Position numbers and translations under genes: made by a program. Positions 25,740 to 34,523 of a stretch of 64,000 nt of DNA are shown here, piece after piece. Below the pieces are notes generated by a model. That model made no database searches. It was given only the letters and a program-made list of their open reading frames with translations, and was not told the origin of the DNA. The DNA is from Nonomuraea sediminis (GTDB lineage Bacteria > Actinomycetota > Actinomycetes > Streptosporangiales > Streptosporangiaceae): NCBI RefSeq assembly GCF_018531495.1, contig NZ_JAHDTI010000009.1:372001-436000 (forward strand). Direction: 5' to 3'. Numbering within the stretch: the stretch's first letter is position 1; each line of letters begins with the position of its first letter.

Positions 25740-25804
25740 GGGTTGGGGACCTAGGCGGCCAACCACCCAGGCGGGGCGGGTGGGGGTTAGGTGGACCGCC
25801 ACCT
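25740..25804. repeat. 65-bp direct repeat, right copy, partly tandem
   Basis: Near-identical to 24683-24747. Here the unit is preceded by AGGTGGGCAAG (25729-25739). After the 65 bases the same start recurs (CGGTGGGCAAGGGGTTGGGG, from 25805), giving a 76-base period and a truncated third unit ending about 25829. Short GAGCGAAGCGA motifs follow at 25840 and 25891 on the way to ligA. Confidence 0.85.
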
Positions 25805-25937
25805 CGGTGGGCAAGGGGTTGGGGACCAGGAAAACGCCCGAGCGAAGCGAGGACCGATGCGGTGCGGGCCGTAGGGCCCGCTGGAGACATGCCTGAGCGA
25901 AGCGAAGTCCTCGCCTTTTGCCTCCGGAAGAAGAGGG

Positions 25938-28118
25938 TTACTGCTCGGGGGTGGTGGCGGCGGCGGTGGCGGCTTCGGGGCCCTCGTTGAGGAGGGTGTG
26001 GAAGCCGGTCACGTCGAGGATCGGGACGCCGAGGGTGATGGCCTTGTCGTACTTGGAGCCCGCGTTCTCCCCCGCGATGACGAAGGACGTCTTCTTGGAG
26101 ACCGAGCTGGCCACCTTGCCGCCGCGCGTGGTGATGGCCTCGGCGGCCGAGTCGCGGGTGAAGCCGTCGAGGGTGCCCGTGACGACGAAGGTGTGGCCCT
26201 CGAGGATCTGCGGCCCCTTCTCGGGGGCGGGCTCGTCCTCCATGCGCACCCCGGCAGAACGCCAGCGCGCGATGATCTCGCGGTGCCAGTCGACCTGGAA
26301 CCACTCGTGGATCGTGGTGGCCACCTGGGGGCCGATGCCCTCGACGGCTGACAGCTCCTCGACCGAGGCGTCGGCGATGGCGTCGATGGAGCGCATGGCG
26401 TCGGCCAGGGCGCGGGCGGTGGGCGGGCCGATGTGGCGGATGGACAGGGCGACGAGGATCCGCCAGAGCGGCACCTGCTTGGCCTTGTCGAGCTCGTCGA
26501 TCAGGAGCAGCGCGAGCTGGCTGGGGTTGCCGTCCTTGTTGGAGAAGAGGTTGACGACCTTCTGCTCGCCGGTCTTCAGGTCGATCTTGGGCAGCCCGCT
26601 CTCCATGTCGCGGACCACGGACTTGATCGGGATCAGCTGCTCGAGCGTGAGGTCGAACAGGTCGGCCTCGGTGTGGACGACGGGCTCCTGCGGCGGCAGC
26701 GGCTGGGACAGCGCGGTGGCCGCGACGTAGCCGAGGCCCTCGACGTCGAGCGCGTAGCGTCCGGCGGCGAAGTAGAGGCGCTCGCGGATCTGCGCGGGGC
26801 AGCCGCGGGCGTTGGGGCAGCGCAGGTCGGCGTCGCCCTCCTTCTCGTAGGCCAGCTCGGTGCCGCACTCGGGGCAGTGGGTGGGCATGACGAACTCGCG
26901 CTCGGACCCGTCGCGCAGCGCGGTGACCGGCCCGACGATCTCCGGGATGACGTCGCCGGCCTTGCGCAGGACGACGGTGTCGCCGATGAGCACGCCCTTC
27001 TTGACCACGATGGCCGCGTTGTGCAGCGTGGCCCGCTCGACCGTGGATCCGGCCACGACGACGGGCTCCATCACGGCGTACGGGGTGACCCGGCCGGTGC
27101 GGCCGACGCCCACCTGGATGTCGGTGAGCTTGGTGTTGACCTCCTCCGGCGGGTACTTGTAGGCGATGGCCCAGCGTGGCGCCCGCGAGGTGGAGCCCAG
27201 CTCCCGCTGCGTGCGGAAGTCGTCGATCTTGACGACCACGCCGTCGATCTCGTAGGCGGGGTCGTGCCGGTGGACCCGGTAGTGCTCGATGAACTCGTTG
27301 ATCTCGGTGAGGTTGGCGACGACCTTGTACAGGTCGGAGACCGGCAGGCCGAACTCGTGCAGCCGGTCGTAGACCGCCGACTGGGCCTGCGGCTCTGCGG
27401 CGCCTTCCCAGACGCCGATGCCGTGCACGATCATGCGCAGCGGCCGCTGGGCGGTGATGCGCGGGTCCTTCTGCCGCAGCGTGCCGGCGGCGGAGTTGCG
27501 CGGGTTGGCGAAGGGCGCCTTGCCGTCGTCCACGAGCTGCTCGTTGAGCTTCTTGAAGTCTTCGACCGGGATGTAGACCTCGCCGCGGACCTCGACGAGG
27601 GACGGGATGTCGTCGCCCTTGAGCCGGTGGGGCACGCCCTTGATCGTGCGCACGTTGGCGGTCACGTCGTCGCCGGTGCGGCCGTCGCCGCGGGTGGCGC
27701 CGCGCTCGAGCCTGCCGTCGCGGTAGACCAGCGCGATGGCCAGCCCGTCGATCTTCAGCTCGCACAGGTAGGGCCCGGGGTCGCCCTCGGCCAGGCGTTC
27801 GGCGCGGGCCATCCAGGCGGCCATGTCGGCCTCGTTGAAGGCGTTGTCGAGGCTCTCCATCCTGGCCAGGTGGTCGACCTTGACGAAGTCGCCGGAGACG
27901 GGCGCGCCCACCTTCTGCGTCGGCGAGTCGGGCGTCTGCAGCGACGGGTAGGACTCCTCCAGCTCGAGCAGCTCGCGGAACCACGTGTCGAACTGGGCGT
28001 CGCTGACCGTGGGATCGTCGAGCACGTAGTAGCGCCAGCGGGCGTCCTCCACCAGCTCGCTCAGCTCCGCGTGCCGCTTCAGCGCGGTCACCGGCACGCC
28101 CTCGACCTCGGCGCTCAT
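25938..28118 (-). CDS. ligA: NAD-dependent DNA ligase LigA
   Basis: A 726-residue ligase of full length. Order: Ia domain (RYYVLDDPTVSDAQFDTWFR), adenylation domain with active-site Lys122 in CELKIDGLAIALVYRDG, OB fold, a Cys4 zinc finger (CPECG and CPNARGCPAQ), helix-hairpin-helix (ASVEELSAVEGIGPQVATTI) and a C-terminal BRCT domain (LEGHTFVVTGTLDGFTRDSA). It seals nicks during replication and repair using NAD+. The start MSAEVEGVPV agrees with family length. A conserved neighbour of gatC in related genomes; here about 4 kb of accessory genes separate it from the GGDEF-EAL gene. Confidence 0.97.
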   Translation of the reverse strand: MSAEVEGVPVTALKRHAELSELVEDARWRYYVLDDPTVSDAQFDTWFRELLELEESYPSLQTPDSPTQKVGAPVSGDFVKVDHLARMESLDNAFNEADMAAWMARAERLAEGDPGPYLCELKIDGLAIALVYRDGRLERGATRGDGRTGDDVTANVRTIKGVPHRLKGDDIPSLVEVRGEVYIPVEDFKKLNEQLVDDGKAPFANPRNSAAGTLRQKDPRITAQRPLRMIVHGIGVWEGAAEPQAQSAVYDRLHEFGLPVSDLYKVVANLTEINEFIEHYRVHRHDPAYEIDGVVVKIDDFRTQRELGSTSRAPRWAIAYKYPPEEVNTKLTDIQVGVGRTGRVTPYAVMEPVVVAGSTVERATLHNAAIVVKKGVLIGDTVVLRKAGDVIPEIVGPVTALRDGSEREFVMPTHCPECGTELAYEKEGDADLRCPNARGCPAQIRERLYFAAGRYALDVEGLGYVAATALSQPLPPQEPVVHTEADLFDLTLEQLIPIKSVVRDMESGLPKIDLKTGEQKVVNLFSNKDGNPSQLALLLIDELDKAKQVPLWRILVALSIRHIGPPTARALADAMRSIDAIADASVEELSAVEGIGPQVATTIHEWFQVDWHREIIARWRSAGVRMEDEPAPEKGPQILEGHTFVVTGTLDGFTRDSAAEAITTRGGKVASSVSKKTSFVIAGENAGSKYDKAITLGVPILDVTGFHTLLNEGPEAATAAATTPEQ

Positions 28119-28183
28119 CCTGCGACTCCCCTCGTCGTCGTTCTGAGGAGAACGCTATCTAAGAGCCCTGACAAGAGCACAGG

Positions 28184-28534
28184 TCAGGAAAGGATGTTGG
28201 GATCCGAGCCACGCCCGATCGACTCGTGCGAATTCTCCCTTGCCACCTTCGCCCACATGGCCGTGACCGGGCTCTGAGTTCTGATGGTGAATGATCCCCG
28301 TTGGACGCCGGTCCCGCTGTTTCTGACCGCGTGGCTGTTGACGGCCCCGCCCGCCCTGTAGAAGACCGTCAGAACGGCGACGTGCCCGGGCCCGCCGTCC
28401 TCCAACCGCCAGGTGATCGTGTATTTCTTGGCCCCCTTCCGCCCCGGCCGCACCGTGACGGATGCGTCCGACTTGTGGGAAGCCGACGGAAGCGGCGTCG
28501 TCACTCCGGCTACCTGCTTCTCACTCTCCACCAT
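28184..28534 (-). CDS. Unrecognised 116-residue protein coupled to the caspase-STAND gene
   Basis: The ATG at 28534 lies inside the end of the caspase-STAND-WD40 gene (14-base overlap), so expression is coupled. I recognise no family. After a polar N-terminus it has alternating strands (KKYTITWRLEDGGPGHVAVL, RGSFTIRTQSPVTAMWAKVA), suggesting a small beta-sandwich; there is no signal peptide, helix or catalytic motif. Its tight coupling suggests it is a partner, ligand-sensor or regulator of the large protein. That is inference. Confidence 0.65.
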   Translation of the reverse strand: MVESEKQVAGVTTPLPSASHKSDASVTVRPGRKGAKKYTITWRLEDGGPGHVAVLTVFYRAGGAVNSHAVRNSGTGVQRGSFTIRTQSPVTAMWAKVARENSHESIGRGSDPNILS

Positions 28535-31500
28535 TCGTCTGCCCCTCCGAACATTCGATCAGTGCGCACGCGGTCGCCAGCGGCCGTGCCATGGCATCTG
28601 CTAAAGAGCGGAAATCCCACCTGATAACCCCGCCTTGGACGTTACTTGCGAATATCGAGTAGGTGCCAGGCCCAAAAGCGACCCCGATCCCGGCCCGTGA
28701 AAGCACCTGAACCTGCCGCGGCCCGGCCGGATCGCGGATCAGCCACACCCGCACGGTCTCGTCGGTCCCCGCGGTCGCGGCCAGGTCACCGTTCAACGCG
28801 ACCTCCCCGACGGAGTCCAGGTGCCCGAGCAGCGTCCCCGCCGCGCGCAGCGACGCGGGCCCGATGATCTCCCACAGCACGGCCTTCCTGTCGGCGCCCC
28901 CGCTCAGCACCCGCCCATCCCGTACGGCGAGCCCGAGCACGTCCCCCCGATGCCCCTCCACGGGTTCGCCCCGCCGCGGCGCGAGGGGATCGCGCAGATC
29001 CCACGGCACCAGCCGTCCTCCTGACCCGGTCACCCCGAACAGCCCGTTCTCGCTGAGCCCCACCGCGGTCGCCGCGCCGGGCAGCACGACCTCCTGCCCC
29101 GAGACCCACAGCACCACCCCGTCGGGCCCGCCCACCAGCGCCCGCCGCCCGGAAGCGCTCAACGCCACCGACCACACGCGCCGCCCGACCGCCAGATCCC
29201 GCGTACCCGACGCGTCTGACAGATCGGCGCCCCGCTTCCCCCCGACGAGGGCCACCGTGCCGTCGCGCGACAGCGCCACCCCTCCGGCGGCGTCGGGGAA
29301 GCGGGCCACAGCCTTGCCGCCCTCCCACAGCGTCCCCGCGTCGTCCGCGTCCCTGGTCAGCATCCTGGCCCCGCCGTACGCGATGGCCTGGGGAGTCCCC
29401 GGCAGCACCCGGACGTGCGGCGGCGTGGCCACCCGCCAGGTGATGGCGCTCTGGTCCCCGCTGCCGGTCAGCACGAGCCCGCCCGGCCCCGTGGCCACCG
29501 ACAGGACCGCGCCCTGGTGCCCGGTCAGCCGCCTGACCAGCCGCGGGCTCGACGGCACCGCCAGGTCCCACACGATGGCCGTCTGGTCGTCACCGGCCGA
29601 CACCAGCTCCTGGTCGCCGGGGGCGAAGGCCAGGTCGGCGATCCAGCTGTCGTGCCCGACGAGGAAGGCCGCCAGGCGTGGCCTGCCTGAGGAGACGTCC
29701 CACACCCGGTCACCCGCGACGGCCGTGCGCCCGTCGCGGGACAGCGCCACGCCCAGGTTGGGCTGCGCCTCGGTGACCGGCGCGGGCAGCCGCACCGACG
29801 ACCCGTCGCGCAGGTTCCACAGCCGCGCGGAGCCCTGGGAGTCGCCGGCGAGCAGCCGGTCACCGGCCAGCGCGACCTTGGCGGCCGCGCCGGCGAAGTG
29901 CGAGAGCCGCCGGCCCGAGAGGTCCCACAGCGAGACGCCGTCCAGCCCGGCCACGGCCACGCGGGACCCCGAGACGTCCGCCGCGTAGGCGGGTCCGCCC
30001 AGCCTGCCGACCAGGGTGGGGCCCGACAGATCCCAGATCTCGGGACCCACGTCCCGCCACACCACCACGGCCGACGTCGACGAGAGGAACCGCACGCCGT
30101 ACACGGACCCCTTGCCGGCCGAGGGGATCTCCGCCAGCCGGAGGGAACGGGCCAGATCCCAGTACAGCAGCCGCCCGGCCCAGTCACCGGTCAGCGCCCG
30201 GGTCCCGTCGGGCGACAGCGCCACGGCGTTCACCGAGGCGGACATTCCGGTCAGCCGGCGGCGAAAGGCCATCCCGGCCGCGTCGGCGGCCAGGGCAGCC
30301 TCGGTCTCCACGCCGGGGTTCGCCCGGACGGCCGCGACGCTCGCGCGTAACGCCGCCGCCGGATCGGCCTGCCGTACCGCGTCGGCCTGGAAGATCAGGG
30401 CGCGGCCCGCGGCGATCTTCCGCGCGTGCTCGGCGTCCTGATATTTCAGTACCGCGACCACCGAGGCGATCAGCGCGACCACGAGCAGCCCCGACAGCAC
30501 CCCGGTGACCAGCATCCGCCGCCTGGCCTGCCGCTCGGCCGCCGCGACCGAGGCCGCCAGGAAGCGTTCCGCGGCCGGTCCCAGCGTCCTGCCTGTGGCG
30601 TACTCGCGGGCCAGCGCGAGCCGTGACCCGCGATACAGCCCGCCGGGATCCCCGTCCCACGAGGCGGCCGCCTCGACGAGGTGCTGCTCGATCAGCATCC
30701 CCGCGCGGTCGGCGTCGAGCCAGGAGCGCAGCGCGGGCCAGGCCGCCAGCAGCGCCTCGTGGGTGATCACCACGGTGTCGCTGTCCAGCGTGAGCAGCCG
30801 GGCGTCGTCGGCGGCGAACGCGTCGACCACCTCGCGGCCGAAGGTCAGCTCGTCCAGCGGCACCCGCCGCCGGGTGTCGTCGGTCCCCTCGCCCACCCGC
30901 ACCAGCCGCCGGAAGAGCGCCCGCGCCGTGTCCGGGGAGTCGAGCCCGGCCAGCACGTCGTCGGCGGTGGCCGCCAGCGCCCCGGCGATGCCCCCCGTCT
31001 GCCGGTATCCGGCGACGGTCAGCGCGGCGCCGCGCCGCTGCTGCCAGGTGGCCAGCAGCGCGTGCGAGAGCAGCGGCAGCCGTCCTGGCTCGGTCCCGAG
31101 GTCGCGCAGCAGCAGCTCGACCAGGCCGGGCTCGAGCGTGAGCCCGTGCGCGAGCGCGGGCCGCTCGATGGCCTCGCGCAGCTCCTGCTCGGACATCGGC
31201 CCGACGACCACCTGGCCGCGCTCCAGCGCGGTCCGCAGCCGCGGATCCTCGGCGCACCGCCCCAGGAAGTCGGCGCGCACCCCCAGCACCAGCAGCCCGT
31301 CCCTGGCGAACACCGCCTCGGGCAGCTCCGCCTCCTCGACCTGGTCCACGATCAGCACGTCCACGTCCGGCACCGGCTCGCCGGGCGTGATCACGGCCGC
31401 CGTCGCGGGGAATCCGAGCCCGCCCTGGGCCAGCGCGGGCACCAGCCCGGCCCGCAGCAGCGACGACTTGCCCGAACCCGACGCCCCCGTCACGATCAGC

Positions 31501-32393
31501 GGCGCCGGGTCGGCGTGCCGCTCGGCCAGCTCCCTGACCAGCGCCGCCACCAGCCGCTCCCGCCCGAAGAACAGCTCGGCGTCTGCCTCGCCGAACGCCA
31601 CCAGCCCCTTGTACGGCGAGCCGCCCCGCCGCCCGGGCGGCGACAGCCGTACACCCTCGGAGCCGCCGAGGTACGCGGCGTTCTCGACGAGCCGCAGCTC
31701 GCCGACGCGTCCCGTGGAGCGGGCGCGCGGCCGCGGGAACCCGCCCGCGGGCAGCACCCGGCTCAACTGCCTGTGCACGTCCTGCAGGCTCAGGTACGGC
31801 GGGCCACCAGGAATCCCCTCGGCCAGCAGCCGCAGCAGCGCCCCCGAGAAGGCGGTGTGCGGAAGCCCGGCGGGCGCGAACGACGGCTCGGAGCGCCCCG
31901 CCGAGGTCAGCACGTAGGCGCCGGTGATCTCCGCCAGCCCGGCGACCTCGTCCCACGGCGGCGCCATGCCCTCGATGGCACGCCCGGAGAAGCAGCAGTC
32001 GAGCACGACCGCGACCGGCGCGTCCACGTTGTCGAGCAGGTAACGGCGCACGGTGTCGTACGGCAGGCCGGTGTGCTCCAGATGCAGCGGCCCCGACCGG
32101 GTCACCCCGGCGGCCAGGTAGAGGGCTCCCCGGCGACTGACCAGCCCGTGGCCCACGTAGTACACGATCAACGGACCCGCGGCCGAAGCGGCCGCCTCGG
32201 AGACCGCCGAGCCCAGCTCGAGCGGCGTGCCCAGGTCCCGCTCGACCCTGACCTGGCCCAGGCCGCACCGTTCGAGCAGCGCGGCCCGCAGGTCGTCGAG
32301 CGTCCTGGCCACGGCGGGGATGTCCGGCAGGTCGGAGCCGGGCAGGTGCGTGCCCGTGCCGATCAGCAGCGCACTCGCGCCCGCGAAGTCCAC
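28521..32393 (-). CDS. Caspase-like protease / STAND ATPase / WD40 membrane protein
   Basis: A 1290-residue multidomain protein. Residues 1-240 are a caspase/metacaspase fold with catalytic His82 (YYVGHG) and Cys134 (VLDCCFSG). Residues ~260-600 are an AAA+/STAND NTPase (nSTAND1-like): YKGLVAFGEADAELFFGRE, Walker A G303ASGSGKS310, Walker B VLIVDQVEE (about 346-354). One membrane helix lies at about 627-650, followed by an Ala-rich linker. From ~715 to 1270 come roughly 13-14 WD40 blades (VNAVALSPDGTRALTGDWAG, SAGDDQTAIVWDLA, TAGTDETVRVWLI), enough for two seven-bladed propellers. This is the layout of bacterial inducible conflict or cell-death proteins: WD40 senses, STAND oligomerises, caspase executes. 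Start GTG 32393. Downstream gene overlaps. Confidence 0.9.
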   Translation of the reverse strand: MDFAGASALLIGTGTHLPGSDLPDIPAVARTLDDLRAALLERCGLGQVRVERDLGTPLELGSAVSEAAASAAGPLIVYYVGHGLVSRRGALYLAAGVTRSGPLHLEHTGLPYDTVRRYLLDNVDAPVAVVLDCCFSGRAIEGMAPPWDEVAGLAEITGAYVLTSAGRSEPSFAPAGLPHTAFSGALLRLLAEGIPGGPPYLSLQDVHRQLSRVLPAGGFPRPRARSTGRVGELRLVENAAYLGGSEGVRLSPPGRRGGSPYKGLVAFGEADAELFFGRERLVAALVRELAERHADPAPLIVTGASGSGKSSLLRAGLVPALAQGGLGFPATAAVITPGEPVPDVDVLIVDQVEEAELPEAVFARDGLLVLGVRADFLGRCAEDPRLRTALERGQVVVGPMSEQELREAIERPALAHGLTLEPGLVELLLRDLGTEPGRLPLLSHALLATWQQRRGAALTVAGYRQTGGIAGALAATADDVLAGLDSPDTARALFRRLVRVGEGTDDTRRRVPLDELTFGREVVDAFAADDARLLTLDSDTVVITHEALLAAWPALRSWLDADRAGMLIEQHLVEAAASWDGDPGGLYRGSRLALAREYATGRTLGPAAERFLAASVAAAERQARRRMLVTGVLSGLLVVALIASVVAVLKYQDAEHARKIAAGRALIFQADAVRQADPAAALRASVAAVRANPGVETEAALAADAAGMAFRRRLTGMSASVNAVALSPDGTRALTGDWAGRLLYWDLARSLRLAEIPSAGKGSVYGVRFLSSTSAVVVWRDVGPEIWDLSGPTLVGRLGGPAYAADVSGSRVAVAGLDGVSLWDLSGRRLSHFAGAAAKVALAGDRLLAGDSQGSARLWNLRDGSSVRLPAPVTEAQPNLGVALSRDGRTAVAGDRVWDVSSGRPRLAAFLVGHDSWIADLAFAPGDQELVSAGDDQTAIVWDLAVPSSPRLVRRLTGHQGAVLSVATGPGGLVLTGSGDQSAITWRVATPPHVRVLPGTPQAIAYGGARMLTRDADDAGTLWEGGKAVARFPDAAGGVALSRDGTVALVGGKRGADLSDASGTRDLAVGRRVWSVALSASGRRALVGGPDGVVLWVSGQEVVLPGAATAVGLSENGLFGVTGSGGRLVPWDLRDPLAPRRGEPVEGHRGDVLGLAVRDGRVLSGGADRKAVLWEIIGPASLRAAGTLLGHLDSVGEVALNGDLAATAGTDETVRVWLIRDPAGPRQVQVLSRAGIGVAFGPGTYSIFASNVQGGVIRWDFRSLADAMARPLATACALIECSEGQTNGGE

Positions 32394-32443
32394 GCCTTCG
32401 AGTGCAACACAGAACCCGGCCTACGCGGATGGGTAGGGCGTAC

Positions 32444-32869
32444 TCAGCCGCCCTGCGCCCAGACGCCCTCCCAGATCGAGCACCTGCCGGTGATCGTCTT
32501 GCTGGTGCCGCGGCAGACCTTGCCCTCGATCTGCAGCATGTAGCCGGTCGGGAAGGAGAACTTCAGCGGCTTGGTCTCGTCGCAGGTGTGGAAGGTCTTG
32601 TAGCCCTTGCCGCCCTGCTCCTTGGTCCAGCGGAACTTCAGCCACGAGCATCCCGAACGGCCGGGGAAGTCGTAGAGCTTGCCGCTGACCTGGAAGCCGG
32701 GACGGTCGAGGACGACCAGGCCCTTGGCCTTGCCCGCCTTGTCGGCGGAGTAGATCGAGCCCCAGTGCCACGTCTCCGGGTTGGCGGAGACGGTCGCCAT
32801 GGCAGGAGCGACGATCGAAGCGGAAGCGATCAGAACGGTGGCGCCGACCGCGAGGGAGCGGAGAATCAT
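32444..32869 (-). CDS. Secreted protein of unknown function
   Basis: 141 residues with a clear signal peptide (MILRSLAVGATVLIASASIV, cleavage after APAMA). The mature ~115 residues are rich in Lys, Trp and aromatic residues and have four Cys (GCSWLKF, FHTCDET, KVCRGTS, GRCSIWEG), likely two disulfides outside the cell. I do not recognise the family. It lies 14 bases downstream of the metE-like gene on the same strand and may be co-transcribed. It is followed, 50 bases later, by the caspase-STAND gene. Confidence 0.75.
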   Translation of the reverse strand: MILRSLAVGATVLIASASIVAPAMATVSANPETWHWGSIYSADKAGKAKGLVVLDRPGFQVSGKLYDFPGRSGCSWLKFRWTKEQGGKGYKTFHTCDETKPLKFSFPTGYMLQIEGKVCRGTSKTITGRCSIWEGVWAQGG

Positions 32870-32883
32870 GGAAAGAGGCTAGG

Positions 32884-33870
32884 TCAGCGGGGTTGCAGGC
32901 CACTTGCAGGATCGTCCCGCAGCACCTGCGCCGCCTTGACGCACGCGGCCAGCGCCGCCCTGGCATAGCGGGGCGAGGCGCCCGCCAGCCCGCAGGCCGG
33001 GGTGAGCACCACCTGCTCGGCCAGCCGCTCGGGGGCGAAGCCGAGCCGCCGCCACACCTCGAGCGCGGGCTTGGCGATCACGCCCACGTCGGGCAGCCGC
33101 GTGTCGGTGCCGGGCACCACGCCGAGCAGCAGCGTGGTCCCCCTCTCGATCGCCTCGCCGAGGGCGTCCTCGTCGCGCCTGCGCAGCAGCGAGGCGTCCA
33201 GCGAGATCCCGCGGACCTCCTTGAGCACGCCGAACGGCACCCCGGGCGCGCAGCAGTGCACGATCGGGTCGGCGAAGCCGCGCAGCGACTCCTCCACCCG
33301 CCAGGCCTCGACGGCGGCCAGCCGCCCGAATCCCGAGGCGGTCGGCACCGTGCCGGCCAGCACGCCCGGCAGGCCGGGCTCGTCCAGCTGCAGCACCACC
33401 TCGGTGACGCCGGGCAGGCGCCTGCGCACCTCGGCCACGTGGTCGGCCACACCCTGCTGCAACGAGGCGATCAGGTCGCGCACGGCTCCCGCGTCGGACA
33501 GCATCTTGTCGCCGTGGCGCAGCTCGATCGTGCCCGCCAGCGTCCACGGCCCGCACACCTGCAGCTTGAGCGGCCCCTGGTAATCCTGGCCGACCTCCTC
33601 GAGCCCGTCCAGGTCACGCCGCAGATGCTCGACCGCCCGCTGCGCGTCCCGCCCCGGCCGGTCGGTCAGCCGCCAGCCCGACGGCTGCACCTCCACCGGC
33701 AGATCGATCAGCAGCGAAGCCGTCCTGCCGACCATGTCCGCCCCGACACCTCTGGCGGGCAGCTCCGGCAGGTACGGCAACCCAGGCAGCTCGCCGAACA
33801 CCACCCGCAGCGCCTCCAGATGATCCTCACCCGGATGCGACCCAACCCCCGTCGCTCCCCACGTCACCAT
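32884..33870 (-). CDS. Cobalamin-independent methionine-synthase-like protein
   Basis: A 328-residue single-barrel protein of the UROD/MetE C-terminal family. The zinc-binding residues are visible in IVHCCAPGVPFG and LTPACGLAG, as well as the LQLDEPGLPGVLAG acidic segment. Full MetE has two barrels (about 750 residues), so this is the short actinobacterial type, whose methyl donor is unknown. It sits in the conserved ligA-mnmA neighbourhood and is divergent from a metallo-hydrolase by only 23 bases. Confidence 0.88.
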   Translation of the reverse strand: MVTWGATGVGSHPGEDHLEALRVVFGELPGLPYLPELPARGVGADMVGRTASLLIDLPVEVQPSGWRLTDRPGRDAQRAVEHLRRDLDGLEEVGQDYQGPLKLQVCGPWTLAGTIELRHGDKMLSDAGAVRDLIASLQQGVADHVAEVRRRLPGVTEVVLQLDEPGLPGVLAGTVPTASGFGRLAAVEAWRVEESLRGFADPIVHCCAPGVPFGVLKEVRGISLDASLLRRRDEDALGEAIERGTTLLLGVVPGTDTRLPDVGVIAKPALEVWRRLGFAPERLAEQVVLTPACGLAGASPRYARAALAACVKAAQVLRDDPASGLQPR

Positions 33871-33893
33871 GGGACAAGCGTAGGGTCTTCCGC

Positions 33894-34523
33894 ATGAAGC
33901 TCACGAAGTACGGCCATGCCTGCTGGCGTCTGGAGAAGGACGGCAAGGTCCTGGTCATCGATCCGGGCGCGTTCAGCGGGCAGGGGCTCCTGGACGGCGC
34001 CGACGCCGTGCTCATCACCCACGAGCACTGGGACCACCTCGACGCCGACCTGGTCAGGAACGCCCCCGACCTGGAGGTCTGGACCTGCGAGGCGGTCGCG
34101 GACCAGCTCGCCGACTCGGCGGGCAAGGTCCAGACGGTACGGCACGGCGACGCGTTCACGGCGGCGGGCTTCTCGGTCAGGGCGTTCGGCGAGTGGCACG
34201 CGCGCAACCACCCGGACATCCCGGTCGTGCAGAACGTCGGCTTCCTCGTCGACGACGAGCTGTTCTACCCCGGCGACGCGCTGACCGTCCCGGAGGCGCG
34301 TGTGGGGACCCTGCTGGTGCCCACCGGCGCGCCCTGGCTCAAGCTGGGCGACATGGTCGGCTACCTGCGCGAGGTCCGCCCGGCGCGGGCGTACTCCACC
34401 CACGACGGGCTGTACAACGACATCGGCTACGCGCTGGTCGACTCCTGGCTCCAGGGCGAGGCCGAGCATCTGAAGGCCGACGTCCGCCGCGTCCCCGTCG
34501 GGGACTCGGTCACGCTGTCGTGA
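33894..34523 (+). CDS. UlaG-like metallo-beta-lactamase-fold hydrolase
   Basis: A 209-residue hydrolase with the metal motif H43-x-H45-x-D47-H48 (LITHEHWDHLDADLV). Further conserved parts: MKLTKYGHACWRLE, FGEWHARNHPD, and STHDGLYND carrying a C-terminal His. No signal peptide. The ATG is 23 bases from the divergent metE-like start, so leaders must be very short. The stop overlaps the convergent mnmA end by 14 bases. Substrate unknown. Confidence 0.88.
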   Translation: MKLTKYGHACWRLEKDGKVLVIDPGAFSGQGLLDGADAVLITHEHWDHLDADLVRNAPDLEVWTCEAVADQLADSAGKVQTVRHGDAFTAAGFSVRAFGEWHARNHPDIPVVQNVGFLVDDELFYPGDALTVPEARVGTLLVPTGAPWLKLGDMVGYLREVRPARAYSTHDGLYNDIGYALVDSWLQGEAEHLKADVRRVPVGDSVTLS

